Shown: positions 24,461 to 34,862 of the stretch, in pieces
How the letters are laid out: each line of letters opens with the position of its first letter
Position numbering within the stretch: position 1 is the first letter of the stretch
Assembly (NCBI GenBank): GCA_052387905.1
Contig: JBQTIR010000031.1
Location: 1 to 55,790 of the forward strand
Direction of reading: 5' to 3'
Length of the DNA stretch: 55,790 nucleotides
DNA from: JBQTII01 sp052387905
Lineage (GTDB): Bacteria > Actinomycetota > Actinomycetes > Sporichthyales > Sporichthyaceae
Notes under the pieces: model-generated
Seen by the model: the letters and a program-made list of their open reading frames with translations, nothing else
Databases searched by the model: none
Told to the model about the DNA's origin: nothing
Program-made: the position numbers and the translations under genes

Positions 24461-24615
24461 CCCCCTACTTAACCGCAGCGGGGGCGCGACTCCAGCGGTA
24501 TTGCGCCGTCGGGGGTCGCGCCGCGTCGGGTGCCCGGGTGCGGGTGGGGGGCACGCTCACGCTGACCGCTCTACGATGAGCGACGTCGGATCGCCAGATG
24601 TCAGGAGTCGTTCGG

Positions 24616-27363
<2,748 letters not shown>

Positions 27364-27368
27364 TCGGG

Positions 27369-28019
27369 CTACGACTCGAGCAGCCCCGCGAGGTCGGCGG
27401 CCGTCCAGTCATTGAGGCTGGACGCCAGGTACAGGCCGGGCGCGGGGCTCAACTCGACGAGGTGCTGGACGCCGAGGGTGCGGACCCCGGCGGCCAGCGC
27501 GGACGTGACTCCGGTCGGGCTGTCCTCGATCGCGACGCACTGCGCTGCTTTGACGCCGAGCAGGTCGGCGGCGCGTAGGTACGGGTCGGCGTAGGGCTTG
27601 GGCCGGGCGACCTCGTCGCCGGTCACCAGGGCGGCGAAGGAGCCCGGCGGCAGGGCGGCATCCACGGCCGCCGCGAAGCGCCGGTAGGACATCGTGACCA
27701 TCGCGCAGGGGATCTCGAGCGCGCGCAGTTCGGCGAGCAACTCCCGTGCCCCGGGCCGCCACGGCATGTGCCGCTGCACCCGGTCGATCACCCCGTCGAG
27801 CAGGTGCGCCACGATCCTCTCCGGCGCCAGCGGGACGTCGCCGTGCAGCGCGATGTAGCGTGCCGCGACGAGCAGGTCGAGTCCGACGATCGCGAGCGCG
27901 TGGTCGTGGGACCAGGTGCCGCCGTAGCGTTCGACGAGCGCGTACTCGCACTCGATCCAGTACGGCTCGGAGTCGATCAGGGTCCCGTCCATGTCCCACA
28001 GGACCGCTGCTAGCTGCAC
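27369..28019 (-). CDS. HAD-superfamily phosphatase (beta-phosphoglucomutase-like)
   Basis: 216 residues from GTG. HAD motif I is LWDMDGTLIDSEP (nucleophile and acid Asp), motif II is MVTMSY, motif III Lys in RPKPYADPYLRAA, and motif IV IEDSPTGVTSA. Residues 15-85 form the helical cap. It hydrolyses small phosphorylated metabolites in the cytoplasm. It overlaps the end of the glycosyltransferase gene by 10 bases and so is part of the same transcript, possibly acting on its product. It is convergent with secA. Confidence 0.9.
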   Translation of the reverse strand: MQLAAVLWDMDGTLIDSEPYWIECEYALVERYGGTWSHDHALAIVGLDLLVAARYIALHGDVPLAPERIVAHLLDGVIDRVQRHMPWRPGARELLAELRALEIPCAMVTMSYRRFAAAVDAALPPGSFAALVTGDEVARPKPYADPYLRAADLLGVKAAQCVAIEDSPTGVTSALAAGVRTLGVQHLVELSPAPGLYLASSLNDWTAADLAGLLES

Positions 28020-29143
28020 GCCTCCAGCATGCCCGCCTGGGAGCTGTTCAGGTGTTGATACAGCTTCAGGTGTGCCCGCGCGGCGTTCGTCCAGGTGTAT
28101 CCCGCGGCGAGGTCGCGGCCGCGCTGGGCACGGGCCGGATCCGGGCCGGCGAGCGCACGGGTCAAAGCGGCGGCGAACTCGGGCGGGGTGGCCGCGAACT
28201 CCACCGCGCCGGTGAAGACCTCACGCAGGACGGGCAGGTCGGCGGCGACCACTGGAACACCGGCGGCGAGTGCCTCCATCGCCGCCAGCCCGAAGCCCTC
28301 TTTAGTCGAGGGGAACGCGAAGGCTGCTGCACCGGCGACGAGCGAGGGCAGGTCCGCGTCGTCGACCGGCCCGAGTACTTGGGGGTGCAGGCCAAGTTCG
28401 TCGGCCCGCTGGTGCCAGCGCGCGCGGTAGTCGCGGTAGTCGAACAGCGTGGTCCCGCCGGCGATCACCAGCGGCACCTCCGCGTTGCCCCTGGCGCGCA
28501 GCGCAGCCATCGCCTCCAGCAGTTCGAGGGAGCCTTTGCGCGGCTCGATGCCGCCGACGCTGAGCACGTAGGTCCCGAACCGGCGTTGCCAGCCACGGCG
28601 GGCGGAGACGAGGTCGGCGTCGTCACCGGCGGCGCGAGCGAAGCGGGCCGAGTCGACTCCATTGGGGATCACGCGCGCTGTGATCCCCCAACCGGCGTGC
28701 AGTTCGGCGGCGACGGCGGTGGAGACGCAGACGTGGGCGTAGGGCCGGGTGATCGCCTGCTCGTGGCAGGCCGCAAGTTCGGCGGTGGTGAAGACGTCCA
28801 GGTGGTGCACGGTCCGAACGCAGGGCCCGGCGGCGTTGGCGGTGATGCAGTCCTGGGCGTGCACGACGTCGTAGGAGTCGCGCCGGACGCTGAACGCCGC
28901 GCGCAACGCCGCGATGGAGCGTGCCACGCGCGCGCCGAAGTCCTCGCCCTCCCGGTCCGCCACGGGAATCAGGTGGACGCCGAGCCGGTGGTCGACCGCC
29001 CGGTAGAACGCGTCGTCCCCGCCGCGGGCCAGTGCCCAGACATCGACCTGGCAGCCGGTGGCGAGCAGTGCCTCGGCCAGCGCGAGGGTGTGCACCACGC
29101 CCCCACGCGGCCGGGTGGAGTAGGTGAGCAGGGCGATCTTCAC
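28010..29143 (-). CDS. Glycosyltransferase, MSMEG_0565 type (GT4-like, Nit1C cluster)
   Basis: 377 residues. GT-B fold: N-terminal half starts MKIALLTYSTRPRGGVVHTL and has VVHAQDCITANA; C-terminal half has VLSVGGIEPRKGSLELLEAM and the sugar-nucleotide motif FAFPSTKEGFGLAAMEALAA. This matches the glycosyltransferase constantly found beside the sll0784-type nitrilase. Acceptor and donor are unknown. The start overlaps the stop of the nitrilase-like gene by 4 bases (ATGA). Confidence 0.88.
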   Translation of the reverse strand: MKIALLTYSTRPRGGVVHTLALAEALLATGCQVDVWALARGGDDAFYRAVDHRLGVHLIPVADREGEDFGARVARSIAALRAAFSVRRDSYDVVHAQDCITANAAGPCVRTVHHLDVFTTAELAACHEQAITRPYAHVCVSTAVAAELHAGWGITARVIPNGVDSARFARAAGDDADLVSARRGWQRRFGTYVLSVGGIEPRKGSLELLEAMAALRARGNAEVPLVIAGGTTLFDYRDYRARWHQRADELGLHPQVLGPVDDADLPSLVAGAAAFAFPSTKEGFGLAAMEALAAGVPVVAADLPVLREVFTGAVEFAATPPEFAAALTRALAGPDPARAQRGRDLAAGYTWTNAARAHLKLYQHLNSSQAGMLEACS

Positions 29144-29976
29144 GGGAAGATCCGGGAGTGCGCATAGGCGTCGGGTCGAAGCTCATTGACGTGGTGCAGC
29201 ACCCGGCGCGTCGCCTGGATCTCCGCGTCGATGTCGAGGTGGGCTGCGGCCATGCCGGCCTTGCTCCAGGTGCGTGCCAGGACGTCGCCGCCGGGGCCGA
29301 CGACCTTGGCCTGGCCGAGGAAGCGCAGCTTGCCCATCGACCCGGTCTGGTTGGAGGAGACGAGCACGACCTGGTTCTCCGCCGCCCGCGCCCGGTCGTA
29401 GAGGTCGAACAAACGTGACTGCCGGTCATTGGCCATCTGCGGAGCCCGGTTGGTGATGCTGGTCGGCCACGCCGACAGGCACGCCAGGATGCGTGCCCCG
29501 TCGACGGCAAGGGTGCGCGCCGATTCGGGAAAGGTCTTGTCGTAGTCGATCAGCATTCCCATCCGCCCGACGGGGGTGTCGAATGCGGTGAAGGAATCGC
29601 CGGGGGCGTAGGCACCCTGCTCGGCGACGGGCTGATGCACCTTGCGGTGCCGACCGAGCACCCCGTCCCCGCAGACGGCGACCGCGCTGTTGTACCGGGC
29701 GGATCCTGCGGATTCGCAGTACCCGACGCAGACCACCATCTCCCGCGCCAGCAAGCGCAGCCGGTCCACCCACGGCCCGTCCGGGTCCAACGCCGGCGGC
29801 AACGAGGCGGGTCCGGCGAAGTTGTCCAGGTATCCCCCGAGCGCCGCGTCGGGCAGCACCAGCAGCTGGCAGTTGCGGGCGCGGGCGTGCTCGACCAGCG
29901 TGGTGATCCGGGTGAACGCCCCGTCGAGGTCGCGCCCGAACGCGGCCGAGACGGTGGCGATCCCCGTCAGCGGCAC
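29140..29976 (-). CDS. Nitrilase-like protein lacking the catalytic Cys (probable pseudoenzyme)
   Basis: 278 residues from GTG at 29976, which overlaps the stop of the preceding nitrilase by a few bases; a much longer upstream frame has no family similarity. The protein aligns without gaps over its first 150 residues with the neighbouring nitrilase. The Lys112 region (RHRKVHQP) is kept, but the nucleophile position 144 is Asp (MLIDYDKTFPE; codon GAC at 29545-29547) and the catalytic Glu43 is Asp (LPDAALGGY). The rest of the fold, including LACLSAWP and the C-terminal assembly region, is intact with no stops. It probably cannot hydrolyse nitriles and may pair with the active copy or bind a ligand. 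Confidence 0.88.
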   Translation of the reverse strand: MPLTGIATVSAAFGRDLDGAFTRITTLVEHARARNCQLLVLPDAALGGYLDNFAGPASLPPALDPDGPWVDRLRLLAREMVVCVGYCESAGSARYNSAVAVCGDGVLGRHRKVHQPVAEQGAYAPGDSFTAFDTPVGRMGMLIDYDKTFPESARTLAVDGARILACLSAWPTSITNRAPQMANDRQSRLFDLYDRARAAENQVVLVSSNQTGSMGKLRFLGQAKVVGPGGDVLARTWSKAGMAAAHLDIDAEIQATRRVLHHVNELRPDAYAHSRIFP

Positions 29977-30815
29977 GCGGACGCGGAGAACTCGGCGGCG
30001 GCGTAGGCATGCGGGCGGCGGTCGCGTAGATGACCCATCACCGCGCGTGCGCGGCGCAGCTCCTCGGTGACGTCCAGGGTGGCCACCGCGAGTCCCGGCC
30101 CGACGCCGGTGTCGGCGAGGATCTCGCCGCCGGCGTCGACGATCTTGGCGCTGGCGACGAAGCGCAGCGAACCGAACTGCCCGCACTGGTTGGCCGACAC
30201 CCACACGATCTGGTTCTCCAGCGCGCGTGCGCGGTCGAAGAGGTCGAAGCGCCGCTTCCACCGGTCATGTTCCAGATCCGGCGAGGGGTCGGTGCGCGAA
30301 CCGGGCCACGCGGACATGCAGACGATGATCTCGGCACCGTCGAGCGCGAGGGCGCGGGCGGCTTCGGGAAACGCCTTGTCGTAACAGATCAGCATGCCCA
30401 GGCGCCCCACCGGGGAATCGAAGGCGGTGAAGCAGTCCCCGGCGGCGTAGGTGGCGTCTTCGCGCAGCGGCTGGTGGACCTTGCGGTGGTGACCGAGGAT
30501 GCCGTCCCCGCAGACAGCAACCGCACTGTTGTAGCGCAGCGCTCCGTCGGCCTCGCAGAACCCCGCAGTCAGGACCAGGTCGCCGGCGATCTCGCAGAGC
30601 TCCTTGATCTGCGGCGAGTCCAGGGTGAACGCGGGGGGCGGGGGGTGCGTGCCGCCCAGGTCGGCGAGGTAACCCCCGAGGGCCGCCTCGGGGAGCGCGA
30701 GCAGCGTGGCACCCGCGGACCGGGCGCGGCCGGTGAGGTCCGCAATCCGGGCGAAGCAGGCGTCCAGGTCCCGGTCGAACGGCGCCGACGCCGCGGCGAA
30801 GGTCTGCTCACTCAT
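29967..30815 (-). CDS. nitC: Nitrilase, sll0784/Nit1C type
   Basis: 282 residues from ATG with GAGAGG upstream. The catalytic triad is complete: Glu43 (LPEAALGGY), Lys112 (HHRKVHQP) and Cys144 (MLICYDKAFPE). It converts a nitrile (R-CN) to the acid and ammonia in the cytoplasm. In Pseudomonas the cluster that carries this gene is needed for growth on cyanide as nitrogen source. It follows the GNAT-AIR synthase gene by 12 bases and is followed, with overlap, by a degenerate copy of itself. Confidence 0.92.
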   Translation of the reverse strand: MSEQTFAAASAPFDRDLDACFARIADLTGRARSAGATLLALPEAALGGYLADLGGTHPPPPAFTLDSPQIKELCEIAGDLVLTAGFCEADGALRYNSAVAVCGDGILGHHRKVHQPLREDATYAAGDCFTAFDSPVGRLGMLICYDKAFPEAARALALDGAEIIVCMSAWPGSRTDPSPDLEHDRWKRRFDLFDRARALENQIVWVSANQCGQFGSLRFVASAKIVDAGGEILADTGVGPGLAVATLDVTEELRRARAVMGHLRDRRPHAYAAAEFSASACR

Positions 30816-30827
30816 CCGATGCCTCTC

Positions 30828-32315
30828 TCATGCGGGACCCATCCCGGTGACGCCGGCGGTGATTGCGGTGGTGAACTCCCCGTCGGGCCAGAACAGGCGC
30901 ACCCCCGCGCCGCCGCGCAGCGATCCGCAGCGCGCGGTCGTGGCGGGGCCGGCGGGCGCGATCGGGGCATCGGCGTTGGTGGCGGTCACCATCGCGAAGC
31001 CGGGGAAGCAGGTCAGCCAGTCGCCGACGCTGGCATCGGTCGGGCGGGGAATCGCGCTGACCGACACGTCCGCGCCGCACCCCGAGGCCTCGGCGAGCAT
31101 GCCGATCGTGCCGATGATGCCCACCATCGAGACGTCCTTCGCCGCGGCCGGGCGCGCGGCCGCGACGCTGCCGACCATGGCCGCCAGGTCCGCCCGTGAA
31201 CGGGTGCTGGTCGAGTCCCACTGCCGCCCGCCGTAGCCGGGGCGCCACCCGCCGCCGAGGTCCACACTCAGCCGTAACTGATCGCCGGGACTCCCGCCGC
31301 CGCCCGGGATCGGGTGCTGCGCGCGGCCCAGCGCGGTCACCGCGAGCGAGCCGGGCACGCCGAGCGTGGTGTGTCCACCGAGTACCGGAACCCCGTAGGC
31401 CGTGGCCGCAGCGCGCAGGCCCTCCAGGATCTTGGTGGCATGGGCGACGTCGCGCGCGCCGACGGCATCGAGGATCCCGACGGGGACCGCGCCCATCGCG
31501 GCCAGATCGTTGACGTTGACCAGCACGGCGCACCAGCCGGCCCAGGCGGGGTCGCGGTCCACCATGGAAGGCAGGACGGCATCGCAGGCGGCGATCAGGT
31601 CCGAGTCGGGGACCGGTGCGCCGTCGTCGCCCCGGAATCCCGGCCCGCCGGCATTCACGCCGTCGACCAAGGGCTCGAGGAGACCGGCCAGCGGAGCCTT
31701 GGTGGCGGCCACCAGCGCAGCGATGCGCTCGATCGGGAACCGCATCCGCACGTGGGGTGCGTCGGCCACGGTGAGCTCGCGGACGCGCCGCCAACCGAGG
31801 CGGGCGAAGAAGGTCTCGTTGCGGGCCTGGATGTCGGCGTCGAAGCGCAGGGCCCCCGCCGTGATCGCGTACGCGCACGCTGCACGCACCAGGGCTGCGC
31901 CGACGCCGGGCGGTGATCCCGTACGCCCGCGCGCGACCACCAATCGGCCGCCGTGCCACCAGCCGAGGTCGGCCTCCGAGGTCGCCGGACCCAGGCGCAC
32001 CCCGCCGAGCACGTCCCCGCCAGGCCCGCGGGCCACCAGAACCACGGTGCGCGGGTCGGCGTCGACGCGGTCCAGATCGTGGCGGCGGAACAGGGCCTGC
32101 TCGTCGACGAAGGCGCGCCGGCGCATGCGGCGGTAGGCCTGCACGGTCTCGGTGTCGTCGGCCGCCTCGATCAGGAACGCCGGGTTGGTGTCGGCCACGC
32201 TGCGACCGGGCGCCGCAGGCACGCCGGCGAGCCAGCTGTGCTGCGGGTCGCGCCGCATCCGGCGATAGGAGATGTCGGCGACCTCGACTGCCACCGACCC
32301 CAGAGGTGGGCTCAT
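30828..32315 (-). CDS. GNAT N-terminal / AIR synthase C-terminal fusion, MSMEG_0567 type
   Basis: 495 residues from ATG at 32315, an ATGA overlap with the radical SAM gene. Residues about 45-190 form a GNAT acetyltransferase domain (AYRRMRRRAFVDEQALF, GVRLGP, GVGAALVRAACAYA, NETFFARLGWRRV). Residues about 205-490 resemble PurM/AIR synthase (AVLVNVNDLAAMGAVPVGIL, VPVLGGHTTLG, KDVSMVGIIGTIGMLAEASG). In cyanobacteria and Pseudomonas the two halves are separate genes; the fusion matches the mycobacterial form. The reaction is unknown. Confidence 0.9.
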   Translation of the reverse strand: MSPPLGSVAVEVADISYRRMRRDPQHSWLAGVPAAPGRSVADTNPAFLIEAADDTETVQAYRRMRRRAFVDEQALFRRHDLDRVDADPRTVVLVARGPGGDVLGGVRLGPATSEADLGWWHGGRLVVARGRTGSPPGVGAALVRAACAYAITAGALRFDADIQARNETFFARLGWRRVRELTVADAPHVRMRFPIERIAALVAATKAPLAGLLEPLVDGVNAGGPGFRGDDGAPVPDSDLIAACDAVLPSMVDRDPAWAGWCAVLVNVNDLAAMGAVPVGILDAVGARDVAHATKILEGLRAAATAYGVPVLGGHTTLGVPGSLAVTALGRAQHPIPGGGGSPGDQLRLSVDLGGGWRPGYGGRQWDSTSTRSRADLAAMVGSVAAARPAAAKDVSMVGIIGTIGMLAEASGCGADVSVSAIPRPTDASVGDWLTCFPGFAMVTATNADAPIAPAGPATTARCGSLRGGAGVRLFWPDGEFTTAITAGVTGMGPA

Positions 32316-33409
32316 GCGCCCGCCGCCGACAACGCGCTGCAGGCACCGCACGCTGCGCAGCCGGCCTGCTGGTCCGCTCCGGTCATACCGGCGGCGCGCA
32401 GCAGGGCGGCCACCTGGGTCGTCACGCTGGTGACGAGCTCGGCTGGGGGCGCAGCGGTGCCGTCGCGGTGCGCCAGGGAGCCGGGGACCGGGCGCATCGG
32501 GACCACGAACGGGTAGATGCCCCGCGCGATCAGGTCGGCGGCGCCGGCGACCAGCTCGTCGGGGTCCTCGCCCAGCCCGAGCAGGAGATAGGTCGAGACG
32601 CGGTTGCGGCCGAAAATCTCGACGGCGTAGTCCCAGGCCTCGTGGTACTCCGCCATCGGGACCGAACCCTTGCCCGGCATCCAGCGGCGACGCACGTCGT
32701 CGTCGAGCGATTCCACGTGGATGCCGATCGAGGTCGCGCCGGCGTCGTGGAGGAACCGGATCGTCGAGAGTTCACCGGGTGGTTCGATCTGTACCTGGAT
32801 CGGCAGTCCGGGGACGGCCGCCAGGATGGCGCGCACGCAGGCGATGAGGTTGCGAGCTCCCCGATCGCGACCGCGGGTCGTTCCCGTGGTCAGGACCATC
32901 TGGCGGATGCCGTCCAGGCGCACTGCGGCCTCGGCGACCTCAGCCAGCTGCGCCGGGGTCTTCGCCGCGATCGTGGAGCCGGCGCGCAGGGACTCCTCGA
33001 TCGTGCAGAACCGGCAGCGCTGCTCCTCGGCGTACCGGACGCAGGTCTGCACCACCGTGCTGGCGAGCACGTCGCGTCCGTGCAGCAACGCGATCTGGTG
33101 GTAGGGGATGCCGTCCGCGGTCTGCAGGTCGTAGAACCGCGGGCGGTGCACCACCTCCAGCCGCAGGCCGGTCGTCCGCTCCTGCCCGTCGACCGAATGC
33201 ATGACGGCTCCCTCGCGCAGGAAGAACGGACTGTCCGGGTTGCGCGGAAGCGCGGCGTTGGTACCGGCAAGTCCGTCCCCGCTGACGACGAAGTGCCCGT
33301 CGTCGCTGGGCCCTGCCCCGGCGCCCCGATGGACCGGGGCGCCGGCGCGCAGGCCGTGCACGGCGAGGTCGACTCTCGTGCTGAGGTCCTGCTCGGGAAC
33401 GGATCGCAT
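32312..33409 (-). CDS. nitD: Radical SAM protein, MSMEG_0568 type (Nit1C)
   Basis: 365 residues from ATG at 33409, 11 bases after the preceding stop. The iron-sulfur cysteines are Cys123, Cys132 and Cys135 (CVRYAEEQRCRFCTIE), a spacing wider than the usual CxxxCxxC. The TIM-barrel part follows (MVLTTGTTRGRDRG, IQVQIEPPGELSTIRFLHDA, IGIHVESLDDDVRRRW). The C terminus has three more cysteines (Cys351, 354, 357 in AGCAACGACSA), which could hold a second cluster. It may generate the nitrile that the nitrilase uses; that is inference from the constant linkage. Confidence 0.9.
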   Translation of the reverse strand: MRSVPEQDLSTRVDLAVHGLRAGAPVHRGAGAGPSDDGHFVVSGDGLAGTNAALPRNPDSPFFLREGAVMHSVDGQERTTGLRLEVVHRPRFYDLQTADGIPYHQIALLHGRDVLASTVVQTCVRYAEEQRCRFCTIEESLRAGSTIAAKTPAQLAEVAEAAVRLDGIRQMVLTTGTTRGRDRGARNLIACVRAILAAVPGLPIQVQIEPPGELSTIRFLHDAGATSIGIHVESLDDDVRRRWMPGKGSVPMAEYHEAWDYAVEIFGRNRVSTYLLLGLGEDPDELVAGAADLIARGIYPFVVPMRPVPGSLAHRDGTAAPPAELVTSVTTQVAALLRAAGMTGADQQAGCAACGACSALSAAGA

Positions 33410-33420
33410 GTGATTGACCC

Positions 33421-33942
33421 TCAGAACATGTACGTCGAGTTGACGATGGCGCCCTTGCGGGCGTAATGAATCAGCGCGTCCTGAACGTCGAGGGGGTGCG
33501 TCGGGATGACGCCCTGCATCAGGTCCTCCTCGCGGGCGCCGTGCAGGGAGAGTCCGAAGCGGCAGCAGAAGACCTTGCCGCCCTCGGCCATGAAGGTCTT
33601 GAGCGAGTCGTTGATGTTGTGCTCGCCCGGGAACGCCGAATTGCCGGTGGTCGGGAAGCCGCGAGTGGCCAGGCAGTTCAGCGAACCCGGGCCGTAGAAA
33701 TAGATCGCGGATTCGAAGCCCTTGCGCTGCGCGCGGGTGGCCTGCAGGATCGCGACGAAACTCACCGAGGACTCGTGCGCGATGCCGTGCACCAGGGTGA
33801 AGTAGGTCTCGCCCTCCTTGGCCTGGTAGTCCGGGAAGACTTTCGTCGCGCCGTAGATGGACGACCCTTCCGCCATGGAGGGGTGCGGGATCTCGTCGAG
33901 GCTGATCTTCTCGGTCTCGGTCAGTTCGGCGGTGATGGTCAT
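33421..33942 (-). CDS. nitB: MSMEG_0572/sll0783-type protein (Nit1C)
   Basis: 173 residues from ATG at 33942 with AAGGAG 6 bases upstream. An in-frame ATG at 34023 overlaps the amidohydrolase stop and would add 27 residues; the strong ribosome site favours the shorter form. Recognisable segments are GATKVFPDYQAKEGETYFTL, HESSVSFVAILQATRA, YGPGSLNCLATRGFP and GGKVFCCRFGLSLHG. The family is always linked to this nitrilase and rises on nitrogen starvation in cyanobacteria and mycobacteria. It looks like a soluble single-domain protein related in pattern to DsrE folds; function unknown. Confidence 0.88.
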   Translation of the reverse strand: MTITAELTETEKISLDEIPHPSMAEGSSIYGATKVFPDYQAKEGETYFTLVHGIAHESSVSFVAILQATRAQRKGFESAIYFYGPGSLNCLATRGFPTTGNSAFPGEHNINDSLKTFMAEGGKVFCCRFGLSLHGAREEDLMQGVIPTHPLDVQDALIHYARKGAIVNSTYMF

Positions 33943-34019
33943 CGTGATCTCCTTGGTGGGGTGTGGTGCGAGGGGAATGGGTGCTGCGCTGATGGATCGT
34001 CGGAAAGTCTTCGGAAGCT

Positions 34020-34862
34020 TCATACGTAGAGCCGATCGAAGTTGTCGCGGAACACGGCTCGGGCCAGTTCGCCGTCCCCGGTAGCGCTGCGTAGGCGGGC
34101 GTACTCGCCATCGAGGTCGCCCCAGGGTTGGTCACTGGCGAACAGCACCCGGTCGGCGCCGATGCCGCGCCGGTCGATCTCCTGGGCAAGCCATCTCGGT
34201 GCGAAGCCGATGGCCCAGGACAGGTCGGTGTAGACACGCTTTCCGGCATCGATCCAGTCGAAGAAGCGCGAACCGACAAGCTTGATGTGCCCACTCATGC
34301 CCCCGCCGAAGTGCACGAGGTGGATCGCGACGTCGTCGCCGTAGCGGTCAACGAGCTGACCGACCCGGTCGATGTCGGAGGCCGCGCCGGGGGAGGTGTG
34401 CACGTGCACGACGAGTTGGTGCTCGCGGGCCGCGGCGAAGATCGCGTCCAGGCCGGGGCGGCAGACTTCGTCGTCGGGCGCTCCCCCGAGCAGGAAGCTG
34501 ATCTTGATCGCGCGTACCCCCGGCTCACCCGCCAGGGCCAGTGCGGCCGCGGTGCGTTCGGTGTCGCGGGCCAACGGCGAGGCCCAGAGTGCGGCCCGGA
34601 TCCGGTCGTCCTTGGCCGCGGCCTCAACCACCAGCTCGTTGAAGGAGAACGCGACATCGGGGTCGGGTACGCCGTAGTTCGGGATCACCAGTGCCCGCTC
34701 GACGCCTTCGGCGTCCAGGTCGGCGAGCAGTTCGGCGACGGTCGCCCGCGCCGTGGTGTCGGGGTTGACCGGCGGTCCGTCGTAGAACGGGTAAGCGGGT
34801 AGCACTCCGAGGTGGCGGTGGGCGTCGCGCAGCCCGGCGCCCGGCGCTCCGATCGGCGTCAT
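34020..34862 (-). CDS. Amidohydrolase (TIM-barrel, amidohydrolase-2 type) inside the Nit1C cluster
   Basis: 280 residues from ATG at 34862, an ATGA overlap with the oxidoreductase gene. Metal ligands are visible: His-x-His in DAHRHLG, His in LVVHVHTSPG, His in VHFGGGMSGH and Asp in FASDQPWGD. It should hydrolyse or decarboxylate a small cyclic or amide substrate. This gene is not part of the core Nit1C set as I know it, yet it is coupled to both neighbours, so it probably acts in the same pathway. Confidence 0.85.
   Translation of the reverse strand: MTPIGAPGAGLRDAHRHLGVLPAYPFYDGPPVNPDTTARATVAELLADLDAEGVERALVIPNYGVPDPDVAFSFNELVVEAAAKDDRIRAALWASPLARDTERTAAALALAGEPGVRAIKISFLLGGAPDDEVCRPGLDAIFAAAREHQLVVHVHTSPGAASDIDRVGQLVDRYGDDVAIHLVHFGGGMSGHIKLVGSRFFDWIDAGKRVYTDLSWAIGFAPRWLAQEIDRRGIGADRVLFASDQPWGDLDGEYARLRSATGDGELARAVFRDNFDRLYV

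Noticed and set aside
29977..30261. N-terminal extension of the second nitrilase-like protein
   Set aside because: It lies inside the first nitrilase gene in another frame, is Arg-rich, and removes the gap-free alignment of the two starts.
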